64,000 bases of DNA from Alteromonas sp. ALT199 (GTDB lineage: Bacteria > Pseudomonadota > Gammaproteobacteria > Enterobacterales > Alteromonadaceae). Under the pieces are notes generated by a model. It was given only the letters and a program-made list of their open reading frames with translations. It was not told the origin of the DNA and did not search any database. Positions 25,823-35,700 of this stretch are shown in pieces. The translations under genes and the position numbers were made by a program. Location of the stretch: positions 1-64,000 of the forward strand of contig NZ_JAHHDX010000115.1 in the NCBI RefSeq assembly GCF_018619335.1, written 5' to 3'. Position 1 is the first letter of the stretch, and the number at the start of each line of letters is the position of its first letter.

Positions 25823-27978
25823 GGCGCCCTCTTCAATACTTGACTGGGTTGTCTAAACTGCACTAATACCTCTTCCTTTTTACCATCTGCAATAACTTTT
25901 CCGTTTTCTACAACAATTACCCGTTCTACTAAATCGAGCAATGTGGTTCTGTGCGTATTGATAATGAGAGTTTTACCTGCTGTTGCCGCTTTAATCGTTT
26001 CCTTCATTTGCGCTTCATTGGTTGAATCCATGGCTGAAGTTGGTTCATCCATAATGTAGATTGCAGGGTCTCGCACTATGGCTCTTGCCATCGCCACCGC
26101 CTGGCGCTGGCCTCCTGATAGTAAGCAGCCGCGTTCACCCACATTTTGCTCTATGCCACTCGCACTTCCATTGACTAACTTTGCCAAACCGCACTGACTT
26201 ATGATCTCCCAAAACTCAGCGTCATCAAGATGCGTATCCTCTGGCAAGATATTGTCTTTTAGTGAGCCATGAAAAAGACTCACATCTTGCGGGACATAGC
26301 CTATTTGTTTACGCAATAACGTTGGGTCATACTGCTGAAGGTCTATCCCATCCAACAAAAGTTGCCCCGATTCAGGGCGATAAAAAGCCATGATGAGCTT
26401 GTTCAAGGTTGATTTTCCGCATCCGTTTTTACCCAAGACAGCGACGTGTTCTCCATGTTTGATAGAGAAGTTAATGTCCTTCAACGCGAGAACGGTTTCA
26501 TCTGGGTACTTAAAACAGAGCTGGCTAGCATCAATATTCCCTTTTAGCACGACATTATTTTTTATTTGCTTGTTGCTACCTGTTTCACTTGGCAGAGACA
26601 TTATGTCATCAAGGGCATTTTTTGCGGTTTCAGCATGATGGAACTGCGCGAGCAATGCTGCCGCCTGAGAAACAGGCCCCATAGCTCGGCTTGATAGTAA
26701 ATAAGCAGCAATTAACCCACCTTGGGTAATTACCCCCTCAATAATAAGGTAAACGCCAGTGAGAATGATAACTACACCCACCGATTGCTGGATCCAAAGC
26801 GCTGCGTTATTTACCGACATAGATACTAGGCGGAGTTTGGCGTTCACTTTGGCTAGAAAAATGGTCTGCTTTTCCCATGCGCTTTGGTTTCTGCTTTGGT
26901 AACCAAACGCTTTAACGTCTTCTAGTGACGTAACGCTTTCAGTCACAAGCGAGCTTTTGCGAGAGCTGATTTCCATCGACTCTTCAGAAAGAGAACGCAT
27001 TACCCGCTGCGCCTTCATCGCATAAAGGAAAAGAGCAGTGGCGCCAATTAGAATTGGAATGATCAGATAAATATCAATCATGGCGATAATGACGACAAAC
27101 AGTAGCCCGAAGGGTAAATCGACCAGTGCCACTAAAGTGACAGAACCAAAGAACTGCCTAATACTTTCAAAAGACTGTAAGCTATTTATGAAAGAGCCAC
27201 TTTTAGCGGGCTTGCTAGCTAAGTTTATAGACAGCACTTTTTCCATTATTTTCGCCGATAGCGTGACGTCTAATCGACTCGCCGCCAATTCTACAAAGTA
27301 CTGTCTAAGCATGCGCAATAAAAAATCTGCCGCTAGCACAAGTAAAACGCCAATAGCAAGCGCCCACATAGTTTCTAAAGCAGCATTTGGCACTACCCTG
27401 TCGTATACATTCATCACGAACAGGGGTAATGCGATAGAAAGCAAACTGATAAAAACGGACGCCAAAAGAACATCGCGATACAAACCTTTTGCTGTTCTAA
27501 TGGAGGACCACAACCAATGGCCTACTGATGACTTGTCTATTTGAGCATTGGTTTCTTGTGCATTCATCTCGGGGCGAGCGAAAATGACATACCCTGTATA
27601 ACTGTCACTTAGCTCATCTCTTGGTACTTCGAGCACAGCGTCATCGAGCTCCGGATATGAGACTCTGGCATGGGTTTTATCAAGCCCATGTAATACGCAG
27701 GCTTGCTTATCTCTAAGCACTAAAACAGCGGGCAATATCGCAGTATTGATATGGTCTAAATCCCGTTTTACAGTTCTACTGGCCAGCCCCGCTCGTTTCG
27801 CTGCGCGTTCAAACCCCGTGGGAGACAACTCACCGTGATCTAAAGGCAGTCCGCTAAGAAGACTCACTCGAGATACATCCAAATGGTGGGCATGGCAGAT
27901 TGTTATCAGACAATCCATCAATACACCACCTTGTTTCTCAAGATATGATATGTCGCTGTCGACCTTTTTTTCCTTCAT
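25819..27978 (-). CDS. lapB: Type I secretion ABC transporter, LapB-like
   Basis: 719 residues in three parts. An N-terminal C39-like domain (about 10-135) lacks the catalytic QxxxxxC pattern, so it should recognise substrate but not process it. A membrane domain (about 165-440; VLLASVFISLLSIALPLFVMNVYDRVVPN) follows. The ATPase has Walker A GKNGCGKST (516-524), signature LSGGQ (620-624), Walker B IYIMDE (640-645) and switch H676. It should power export of the giant adhesin. It starts 17 nt after the TolC-OmpA gene and overlaps lapC by 4 nt. Confidence 0.94.
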   Translation of the reverse strand: MKEKKVDSDISYLEKQGGVLMDCLITICHAHHLDVSRVSLLSGLPLDHGELSPTGFERAAKRAGLASRTVKRDLDHINTAILPAVLVLRDKQACVLHGLDKTHARVSYPELDDAVLEVPRDELSDSYTGYVIFARPEMNAQETNAQIDKSSVGHWLWSSIRTAKGLYRDVLLASVFISLLSIALPLFVMNVYDRVVPNAALETMWALAIGVLLVLAADFLLRMLRQYFVELAASRLDVTLSAKIMEKVLSINLASKPAKSGSFINSLQSFESIRQFFGSVTLVALVDLPFGLLFVVIIAMIDIYLIIPILIGATALFLYAMKAQRVMRSLSEESMEISSRKSSLVTESVTSLEDVKAFGYQSRNQSAWEKQTIFLAKVNAKLRLVSMSVNNAALWIQQSVGVVIILTGVYLIIEGVITQGGLIAAYLLSSRAMGPVSQAAALLAQFHHAETAKNALDDIMSLPSETGSNKQIKNNVVLKGNIDASQLCFKYPDETVLALKDINFSIKHGEHVAVLGKNGCGKSTLNKLIMAFYRPESGQLLLDGIDLQQYDPTLLRKQIGYVPQDVSLFHGSLKDNILPEDTHLDDAEFWEIISQCGLAKLVNGSASGIEQNVGERGCLLSGGQRQAVAMARAIVRDPAIYIMDEPTSAMDSTNEAQMKETIKAATAGKTLIINTHRTTLLDLVERVIVVENGKVIADGKKEEVLVQFRQPSQVLKRAP

Positions 27979-27995
27979 ACAGGTCTACCACATCA

Positions 27996-29942
27996 CTATT
28001 GCGTTGAAGGAAGCTGGATGATAGCCGCCTCAATTCTACGATTGCGGGCATTAGCCGCTTCTGACTCTTCATCGACGAGTGGACGAGTTTCACCATAACC
28101 AACAGCGGTGATCCTTCTAGCTTCTATGTTTGCTTTTGCCATAAGCATTGATGCGACAGCTTTCGCTCTACGTTCAGATAGGCGCTGATTGTAGGCGGCG
28201 TCGCCATCTAAAGAAGCATGACCATGAATTATCACTCCAGAATTAGGATCACTATTGAGCGCATCGATAACCTCCTGAAGAGAGTTCTCATATTCAGGCA
28301 AAACCTCGGTAGAATTCGACGCAAACTCAATGTTAACGTTAAAAGACTCTATGATATTCGCGTTGTCCAACGTGAAGTCTGCAGCACTTGGCTCTGGCGC
28401 TAATTCAGGCTCTTTAGCTTCACAACCAAAGTCATCGACCATAGCGCCTGGTGTTGAATCTACACAGTCATCCCATAAATCAACAATGCCGTCACCATCA
28501 GAATCGCGCTTTAGAATATTCAATTCATCTTCAAAGTCAGTGCGAACTACAGGACAAACGTAGTTAGGGTCGTAGGTGATTTTTTCTTCCGCTTTGTCTA
28601 ATACATCAGGCACGCCATCTTTTGTTATTCCTAACGTTTGCGCTAAGCTTCCAGATGCTGCAAGCAGTCTTACTCGTGCTTTTTCTAGCGTATACTGCGC
28701 TTCCAAGTAAGCACGACTAGATTCATAGTACTCATTTTCTGAATCTAGCAAATCCAATAAAGAGCGTTCACCTATGGTGAATTGGTCCATGTATGCAGAT
28801 TTCACTCTGTCTGAAGATAGTCTATGTGCATTCAGCGCAGGAAGTTGCTCTGTAATATTGATGATGTCGTTATAAGCAATCTGTACCGTTTGTCTCATAT
28901 CGATACAGGCTTTATCTCTTAAGTCTTTTGCTAAGTCTACCTGCGACAGAGCCTGCCTTATAGCCGCGCTATCCGACCCACCGTTATACAAGTTATAGGA
29001 AAAATTAACGCCAACGCTCGCCTCGGTGATGGTGTTGTTTAATGCAGCTTGATCTCGTGTTTGCGCACCATAACTTGCGGTCAAATTAACCTGAGGATGG
29101 TAGAGACTCTTTGCACTATCGACCGCATAACGCTGCGCATCTATGTTATAAATAGCAGCATTAAATTGTGGATTAGTGCCATACGCGCTAGTAAGTAAAG
29201 ATTGTATATCTGTGACGTTTGCATCAACGAAAGCAGAGTTTATTGATACTGACTGTAGGTTTTGAGCAGGCTTTTCACCCACCAACCGCAAAAAGCGTGC
29301 GGTAACATCGTGCAAATTAGATAGCTCAGTAAGCACGTTAGACTCGGCAAGAGAAAGGCGACCACTGATTTGCTCTAAGTCAGCTCTACGACCTACCCCA
29401 GCTTCCACGCTCTCTTCAATTTGTTTGAACACATCAACGTGAGTTATCAGGTTTTCTTCAGCAAGCTTTAAGAGCTCTCGAAACAACTGAACATCCATAT
29501 AAGCAAGGGCGGTATCTAACGACTTCTGCTCAATTTCGCCCATTAATTCGAAAAAGCGTACAACTTGCGCTTGCTTGAATCGCTTTACCTCACTGCTTGT
29601 TAAAAAACCGTCGTATAACATTTGGGTAAGTGTGATTTGAGCAGTATGGCCCATGTATTCACGATCCAAACCATAGTTTCTATCAGTGTACGCGCTTGAC
29701 GCCAATACATCGACCTGTGGCCGAAAACCACCTCGCGCGATGTCAACGTCTGACATTGCTACCTGAAGTTGTCGCCAGCTGGCTTGTACTTCCGGATTTT
29801 CGTTTACTACCTTTCGAACATAATCTTCCAAACTGACTGGCGAGTTGTTTATACCATTGCTTTGAGCAATAGCAGCATGAGCAAGCACAGCGCCAGTTGT
29901 TCCAGTAACAACCTTGGTAAGCACTGAGTTAATTAACTTCAT
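27996..29942 (-). CDS. lapE: TolC-type outer-membrane channel fused to an OmpA domain, LapE-like
   Basis: 648 residues. A signal peptide (cleavage near A26) is followed by a TolC/AggA-type efflux domain (about 30-450; SLEDYVRKVVNENPEVQASWRQL, FTIGERSLLDLLDSENEYYESSRAYLEAQYTLEKARVRLLAASGSL). Then come a calcium-binding thrombospondin type 3-like motif (DSDGDG, 480-485) and an OmpA C-terminal peptidoglycan-binding domain (about 535-640; NQRLSERRAKAV at 585-596). In Shewanella-type adhesin operons the channel and an OmpA protein are, as I recall, separate genes; here they are fused. It is the first gene of the minus-strand secretion operon, divergent from the adhesin. Confidence 0.92.
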   Translation of the reverse strand: MKLINSVLTKVVTGTTGAVLAHAAIAQSNGINNSPVSLEDYVRKVVNENPEVQASWRQLQVAMSDVDIARGGFRPQVDVLASSAYTDRNYGLDREYMGHTAQITLTQMLYDGFLTSSEVKRFKQAQVVRFFELMGEIEQKSLDTALAYMDVQLFRELLKLAEENLITHVDVFKQIEESVEAGVGRRADLEQISGRLSLAESNVLTELSNLHDVTARFLRLVGEKPAQNLQSVSINSAFVDANVTDIQSLLTSAYGTNPQFNAAIYNIDAQRYAVDSAKSLYHPQVNLTASYGAQTRDQAALNNTITEASVGVNFSYNLYNGGSDSAAIRQALSQVDLAKDLRDKACIDMRQTVQIAYNDIINITEQLPALNAHRLSSDRVKSAYMDQFTIGERSLLDLLDSENEYYESSRAYLEAQYTLEKARVRLLAASGSLAQTLGITKDGVPDVLDKAEEKITYDPNYVCPVVRTDFEDELNILKRDSDGDGIVDLWDDCVDSTPGAMVDDFGCEAKEPELAPEPSAADFTLDNANIIESFNVNIEFASNSTEVLPEYENSLQEVIDALNSDPNSGVIIHGHASLDGDAAYNQRLSERRAKAVASMLMAKANIEARRITAVGYGETRPLVDEESEAANARNRRIEAAIIQLPSTQ

Positions 29943-30189
29943 ATATGCGTCTCACTATATAAAAATTAAGCGACATTTGTGTCGTTTCTTACATTTTAAA
30001 AAGTAGACGCTATGTGTATTTCTGCAAACCTAACCCTCAATTAATAGATTAAATATTAATATATTAGGGGTAACTACCTAGAGCTTATACCAAAGAATAA
30101 GTGCTCTCCGTACCACGGTCCGGTAACCGATTTAAAAACCTCTGCTACGCTTTTTCTATAGCGTGATATTTATTGATTGAGAGGGAAAT
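29943..30189. promoter_or_regulatory. Divergent control region between secretion operon and adhesin
   Basis: 247 bp separate lapE (minus) from the adhesin (plus) and should carry both promoters. I see a very AT-rich core (about 30040-30066), a small inverted repeat CGACA-TTTG-TGTCG just upstream of lapE (about 29971-29984), and a hairpin ACGCT...AGCGT near 30147-30164 in the adhesin leader. No convincing sigma-54 or sigma-28 element is present. GAGAGGG precedes the adhesin ATG. Confidence 0.5.
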
Positions 30190-32790
30190 ATGGCTGAAGT
30201 AATCATTGCAGAAATAAATGGTGAAGCTTCTATTGTTCGTGGTGAAACAGGTGAACAAGTTGTTGCTACTGTCGGAATGACTGTTTATGAGGGAGATGTA
30301 TTAGATGTTTCACCCAATGGGTTTGTTACCGTTAGTGTCGATGGCGAACTTCGCACACTTCCAGCCGGACAAAGTGTCACCTTCCCGCTGCAATTAGATT
30401 TTACAGAAAGCAATTCTGACGATGAATTTGCCGTCTTTGACGAGAGTGTCGATGAGCTTGCCGCATTGCTTGACGGCGTTGATGGCGTGGAGAGTGTCGA
30501 AGGAGAGAACCAAACAGGCGATGCTGATTTTCTTGACGCGCTTGCTGGTGACGGCGACATTTTAGAGTCATTGGAAGCTACCGCTGCCGGTCTTGATGGT
30601 GGAGCGGGTGCAGGCGGAAGTAACTTTGTTCGTGTTGATCGTATAAATGAAGACGTTGACCCAGCCGGTTTTCAGTTCGATCAAAATGCAAATGGTAACG
30701 ACGATGTTACGCCCGTTGAGTTTTCTGAAACAGGTGAACAAGCACAAGATATCTCACTTTCTCTTGACGCAATCGGTTTGACGAGCGACACCACACCCAC
30801 CTTATCAGGTATCACTTCGGCAATTCCGGGAAGTACAGTTACGCTGACCGTTACCGACAGCGATGGAAACAATCAAATTGTCACAGCTATCGTACAGGAC
30901 GATGGTACATTCAGCGTGGACGTGCCAAATTCATTAGCCGATGGTGAATTTACTGTAGACGCTACTGTATTAGAACCTACGGGTAATACTGCAGATAGTT
31001 CTACCACTGGCGAAATTGATGCTACTGCCCCGACAATCACCATTAATGCGCCAGGTTCTGACAACGACACCACGCCTACCCTTTCAGGAACAACAGATGC
31101 CGCACCGGGCAGCACTGTCACGCTAACCATTACCGATAGCGCGGGTAACACACAAACTATCACAGCAATCGTTCAAGCAGACGGAACTTACAGCGCTGAT
31201 GTACCTGCCGAATTAGCCGAAGGCGAATTTACGGTTAACGCAAGCGTGACCGATGAAGCAGGCAATACGGCTAGTGCTGAAGCACAGGGCGGCATCGACC
31301 TGACTGCGCCTACCATTTCGTTAAACGACCCAGGGATAAATGGCGATGCTACACCTACGCTTTCTGGTTTATCGGATGCCGTGCCCGGAAGCACCATAAC
31401 ACTTACCGTTACCGATAGTGCTGGTGTTACTCAAACTTTCACTACCACCGTACAAGCCGACGGTACCTTTACCGTTGAAGTTCCAAATGCTGTGGCAGAG
31501 GGTACATACAGCGTAACTGCTGAGGTGACCGATGGGGCGGGTAACACAGCGCAGGCAACAGCGAGTGGCGATTATGATTCTACGAGTCCGTCGACCACAG
31601 TAAACCAACCTGCACCATCGAACGACACTACGCCTAACGTTTCTGGTGAAACCGATGCGCCTCCAGGCAGTGAAGTCGTCATTGTTGTTACAGATAGCGA
31701 GGGTAACGAGCAGACGATAGTTACCACAGTGAGTGGAGACGGAACGTTCAATGAGGATGTGCCAGCAGATCTTAGCGAAGGAGAGTACACAGTAGATGTT
31801 ACCGTAACGACCCCTGCAGGTAATAGCTCTACCACTACGGTAACAGGCGAAGTAGATACCACAGCGCCGGTGATCAGCCTTGAACCCATTGGATCAACCA
31901 ATGATGATACGCCAGTGATCAGTGGAAACACTGACGCAGAACCAGGTGCGGCAGTAACACTAGATATCGTACACTCAGACGGTACTACGCAAACAATTAC
32001 GGCGATAGTGCAAGAAGACGGTAGCTTTAGTGCTGAAGTTCCGCAAGCACTGGCAAACGGCGACTTCACGGTAACCGCTACTGTGTCTGATGTGGCGGGC
32101 AATACCGCTTCAACGTCAATCGATGCGGTTATCAATACCCAAGGCCCTAATGTTGTTATTGAAACCGGCTCTCCTACCAATGGTAGTGAAGGCATAGGGG
32201 GGTCGTCAGACGCACCTAATTCAGAGGTTGTGGTTGTTATCACCGATAGCGACGGCAACAGCCAGATAATAACGGGGACAACCGATGAGAATGGTAACTT
32301 CAATGTAGCATTCCCTCCTGGCTCTGAAGAGGGCGAATACGATATTGAAGTAACGGTGACTGACGAAAATGGTAATAGCTCTACTGCCACAGCCACTACC
32401 GTACTTGATACCACGCCACCAGTTGTGAATATCGACCCGCAAACGGATACTAACGACACAACACCGACTATCTCAGGTAATACAGATTTACCCGCTGGCA
32501 GCGAGGTTGCTATTACCGTGACCGATAGTCAGGGTAATACGCAGACCGTTACCGCCGTTGTTGATGAAAATGGTAATTTCAACGCTGATGTGGGTGAAGC
32601 TTTGGCGGAAGGAAGCTACGAGGTTTCTGTTGAAGCAACCGATGCTGCAGGCAATACAACTACCGCTGTCGACAACAGTGGCAATATAGACACTACCGCA
32701 CCAGTACTTACTCTAAACCCACAAACCGACGGCAGTGATACTACGCCAACCATTTCTGGTCTACCGATTTACCTTCTGGTTCAACGGTAA
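30190..32790 (+). CDS. Giant LapA/BapA-type adhesin, N-terminal part (cut by frameshift)
   Basis: 866 residues as read, but only the first 857 are in the original frame. Residues 1 to about 125 are the LapA-type retention module (MAEVIIAEINGEASIVRG, VYEGDVL, LRTLPAGQSVTFP), which plugs the outer-membrane channel. TAAG at 131-134 is the expected LapG site. A Gly/Asp-rich linker and seven and a half Ig-like repeats of about 93 residues follow (TPTLSGTT...PGSTVTLTVTDS...GEFTV). In the eighth repeat, ISG is followed by LPIYLLVQR and a stop, where other repeats read ISGTTDLPAGST. One base is missing between 32760 and 32761. GAGAGGG lies 4 nt before the ATG. Divergent from the secretion operon that should export it. 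Confidence 0.92.
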   Translation: MAEVIIAEINGEASIVRGETGEQVVATVGMTVYEGDVLDVSPNGFVTVSVDGELRTLPAGQSVTFPLQLDFTESNSDDEFAVFDESVDELAALLDGVDGVESVEGENQTGDADFLDALAGDGDILESLEATAAGLDGGAGAGGSNFVRVDRINEDVDPAGFQFDQNANGNDDVTPVEFSETGEQAQDISLSLDAIGLTSDTTPTLSGITSAIPGSTVTLTVTDSDGNNQIVTAIVQDDGTFSVDVPNSLADGEFTVDATVLEPTGNTADSSTTGEIDATAPTITINAPGSDNDTTPTLSGTTDAAPGSTVTLTITDSAGNTQTITAIVQADGTYSADVPAELAEGEFTVNASVTDEAGNTASAEAQGGIDLTAPTISLNDPGINGDATPTLSGLSDAVPGSTITLTVTDSAGVTQTFTTTVQADGTFTVEVPNAVAEGTYSVTAEVTDGAGNTAQATASGDYDSTSPSTTVNQPAPSNDTTPNVSGETDAPPGSEVVIVVTDSEGNEQTIVTTVSGDGTFNEDVPADLSEGEYTVDVTVTTPAGNSSTTTVTGEVDTTAPVISLEPIGSTNDDTPVISGNTDAEPGAAVTLDIVHSDGTTQTITAIVQEDGSFSAEVPQALANGDFTVTATVSDVAGNTASTSIDAVINTQGPNVVIETGSPTNGSEGIGGSSDAPNSEVVVVITDSDGNSQIITGTTDENGNFNVAFPPGSEEGEYDIEVTVTDENGNSSTATATTVLDTTPPVVNIDPQTDTNDTTPTISGNTDLPAGSEVAITVTDSQGNTQTVTAVVDENGNFNADVGEALAEGSYEVSVEATDAAGNTTTAVDNSGNIDTTAPVLTLNPQTDGSDTTPTISGLPIYLLVQR
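30580..30591 (+). other. Predicted LapG cleavage site TAAG in the adhesin
   Basis: These bases encode TAAG (residues 131-134). LapG of Pseudomonas is known to cut between the two alanines of such a site just after the retention module. The site sits where expected, before a flexible Gly-rich linker and the first repeat. Confidence 0.75.
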
Positions 32791-35700
32791 CCATTGTGGT
32801 TACCGACAGTGCGGGCAACACGCAAACTATCGATACAATCGTTAATGATAACGGTGAATTTACCGTAGACGTGCAAACGCCTCTTACTGAGGGGGAATTC
32901 ACTGTAGAGGCCAGTGCTACAGACGATGCGGGCAATACAACGACCGCTACCGAAGACGGCGGCAACATCGACACCCAAGCACCGAACATTGCGCTAGAGC
33001 CTCTTGGTACAAGTAACGACCCGACACCGACGATTAGTGGTTCGACGAATTTAGAAGCAGGCAGCACGGTTACACTTACCGTTACCGATAGTGCTGGAAA
33101 CAGTCAAACCTTTACTGCCACACTAGACGCGAACGGCGAATTTAGCGCAGACGTTCCTGCTGAACTCGCTGATGGTGACTACACGGTTGAAGCAACAGCC
33201 ACCGATGCTGCGGGAAATAGTGCTTCAACGACACAAACTGGCACCGTGGACAGCAATGCGCCAAGCTTAACCCTTGACCCACTAGGTGATGATAACGACA
33301 CCACGCCTACTATCTCGGGTACTACCGATTTACCCGCTGGCAGCACTGTCACACTGTCTGTTACCGATGCGCTTGGCAATACGCAAACATTTACGGCAAC
33401 GGTAGACGGTTCTGGTAATTTCAGTGTCGATGTACCCAATCCATTAGCGGAAGGTGAATATAGCGTAACGGCTACAGCGACCGACGCGAACGGCAATACC
33501 GCAACGGCAACGGAAACTGGCGGTAATATCGATATTACATCGCCGCTGGTTAATCTAGATGCTCAAGGCAGTACTAATGATACTACGCCAATCATCTCAG
33601 GTAACACAGACCAGGCACCGGGTAGCAGTGTCGCAATCACTGTTACTGACAGTGCAGGGAATACACAGACTTTTGTTGCTGTAGTCGATAGTGACAGCAC
33701 TTTCTCGGTTGATGTTCCAGCAGAGCTTGCCGACGGTGACTTTACCGTTACCGCCACGGTCACTGACGATGCGGGCAACCAAGATTCTGCATCAACTCAA
33801 GGCAATATTGATACTGCGGCACCAACGCTATCGCTTGATCCACAAGATGTGGGCAACGATACTACACCGCTTATTAGCGGAACGACAGATTTACCACAAG
33901 GCAGCACGGTAACAATAGTGGTCACTGATAGCTTAGGTAATCAGCAAACTATTGAAGCCGTTGTAGATGGAAATGGAGGCTTTAGCGCTGAAGTACCTAG
34001 CGCATTGGCAGAAGGTAACTACTCCGTTACAGCAACCGCTGCCGATGAAAATGGAAATACCGCTAGCGTGACAGAAAACGGCGGCATTGTAGATACAACC
34101 GCACCATCGTTATCTTTAAATCCAGTGGGTTCTGGCAACGATACCACACCGACTCTATCAGGCAGCACAGATTTGCCTGAAGGAAGTGTTGTCTCGCTAA
34201 CGGTCGTAGATAGCGCTGGTAACACACAAACTATCAACACCTTGGTTGATGCCAACGGCAACTTCTCTGTCGATGTACCGCAAGAACTTGCTGATGGAAA
34301 CTTTACAGCTACTGCCACGGTAGAAGACGCTGCAGGTAATGAGGCGACAGACAGCACAACAGGCAACATTAATACTAGTGCTCCTACATTAGTGCTAGAT
34401 GGACAAGGCGAAACGAATGACAGTACACCCGCTATTTCAGGTACCACCAACTTGCCTGAAGGAAGCACGGTTACCTTAACCGTAACGGATAGCACAGGTA
34501 ACACGCAAACGATTACCGCGACAGTAGGTGCAGACGGTGCATTTAGTGCAGATGTTACCACCCCACTCGCTGATGGCGCTTACACCGTTACTGCTAGCGC
34601 AACTGACGGCGATGGCAACACGACAACAGTAACCGACAATGGTGGCATTGTAGATACCACCGCGCCTACGCTTACCCTAGAAAACCCTGGCAGCACGGGT
34701 GACACCACGCCTACGCTTGCAGGCACGACAGACCTTCCTCAAGGAAGCACGGTTACACTTGTCGTAACAGATAGCGCTGGAAACACGCAAACTGTCAATG
34801 CTTTGGTCGATGCAGATGGTAGCTTTAGTGTCGATGTGCCAAACGCACTAGCTGACGGCGACTTTACTGTGACTGCCAGTGCAACCGACAGTGCAGGCAA
34901 TACCGCAAATGCTAATACAACAGGTAATGTAGATAGCCAAGCGCCATTGTTAACCCTTGACACGCAAGGCGCTACCAGCGACGTAACTCCTACTATCTCA
35001 GGTACTACTGATGTTGCTCCCGGCACATTGGTTACCATTACTGTAGTCGATGCCAATGGTGACTCGCAAAGCTTCCAGGCAGCCGTGCAAGCAGATGGAA
35101 CATTCAGTGCGGACGTGCCTAATGCACTGGCCGAGGGCGACTTCACCGTTTCGGCAACAGTAAGTGACGCGCAAGGCAACACCGCGACGGCAAACGAGGC
35201 CAATGGAACAATTGATACACAAGCGCCTACTGTTACCGTTAATCCGTTAGATTCAGGTAATGACACTACGCCGATTATTTCAGGTAACACAGATTTACCC
35301 GAAGGTGCTGTCGTGTTGATCACCGTAACCGACAGCAATGGCGACACCCAAACCATCAACGCATTAGTTGATGCAGATGGCAACTTCTCTACAGAGGTAT
35401 TGTCTCCACTGCCAGAAGGCGACTACAGCGTCGAAGTTACTGCAACAGATGATGCAGGTAATTCAACAACCGCAACTGAAGACAATGGCAATGTTGACAC
35501 CACCGCCCCTGTTCTTACCCTAAATCCGCAAGGTACTGGTAACGATGAAACGCCTAACATAACGGGCAGCACTGATTTGGCGCCGGGAAGTACAGTAACG
35601 TTAACTGTCACAGATAGCGCAGGCAATACACAAACCTTTGACGCCACAGTGGACGCGAATGGTGACTTCAGCGCGGATGTGCCAAATGCCATGCCCGATG

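Noticed and set aside
31572..32459. 295-codon and other long minus-strand frames opposite the adhesin repeats
   Set aside because: They mirror the repeat period of the adhesin (Val/Ser/Pro-rich shadows of Thr/Asp/Gly codons) and have no start signals.
32760..32800. Programmed ribosomal frameshift as explanation of the split adhesin
   Set aside because: No slippery heptamer or pseudoknot is apparent, and the sister repeats show a plain one-base deletion.
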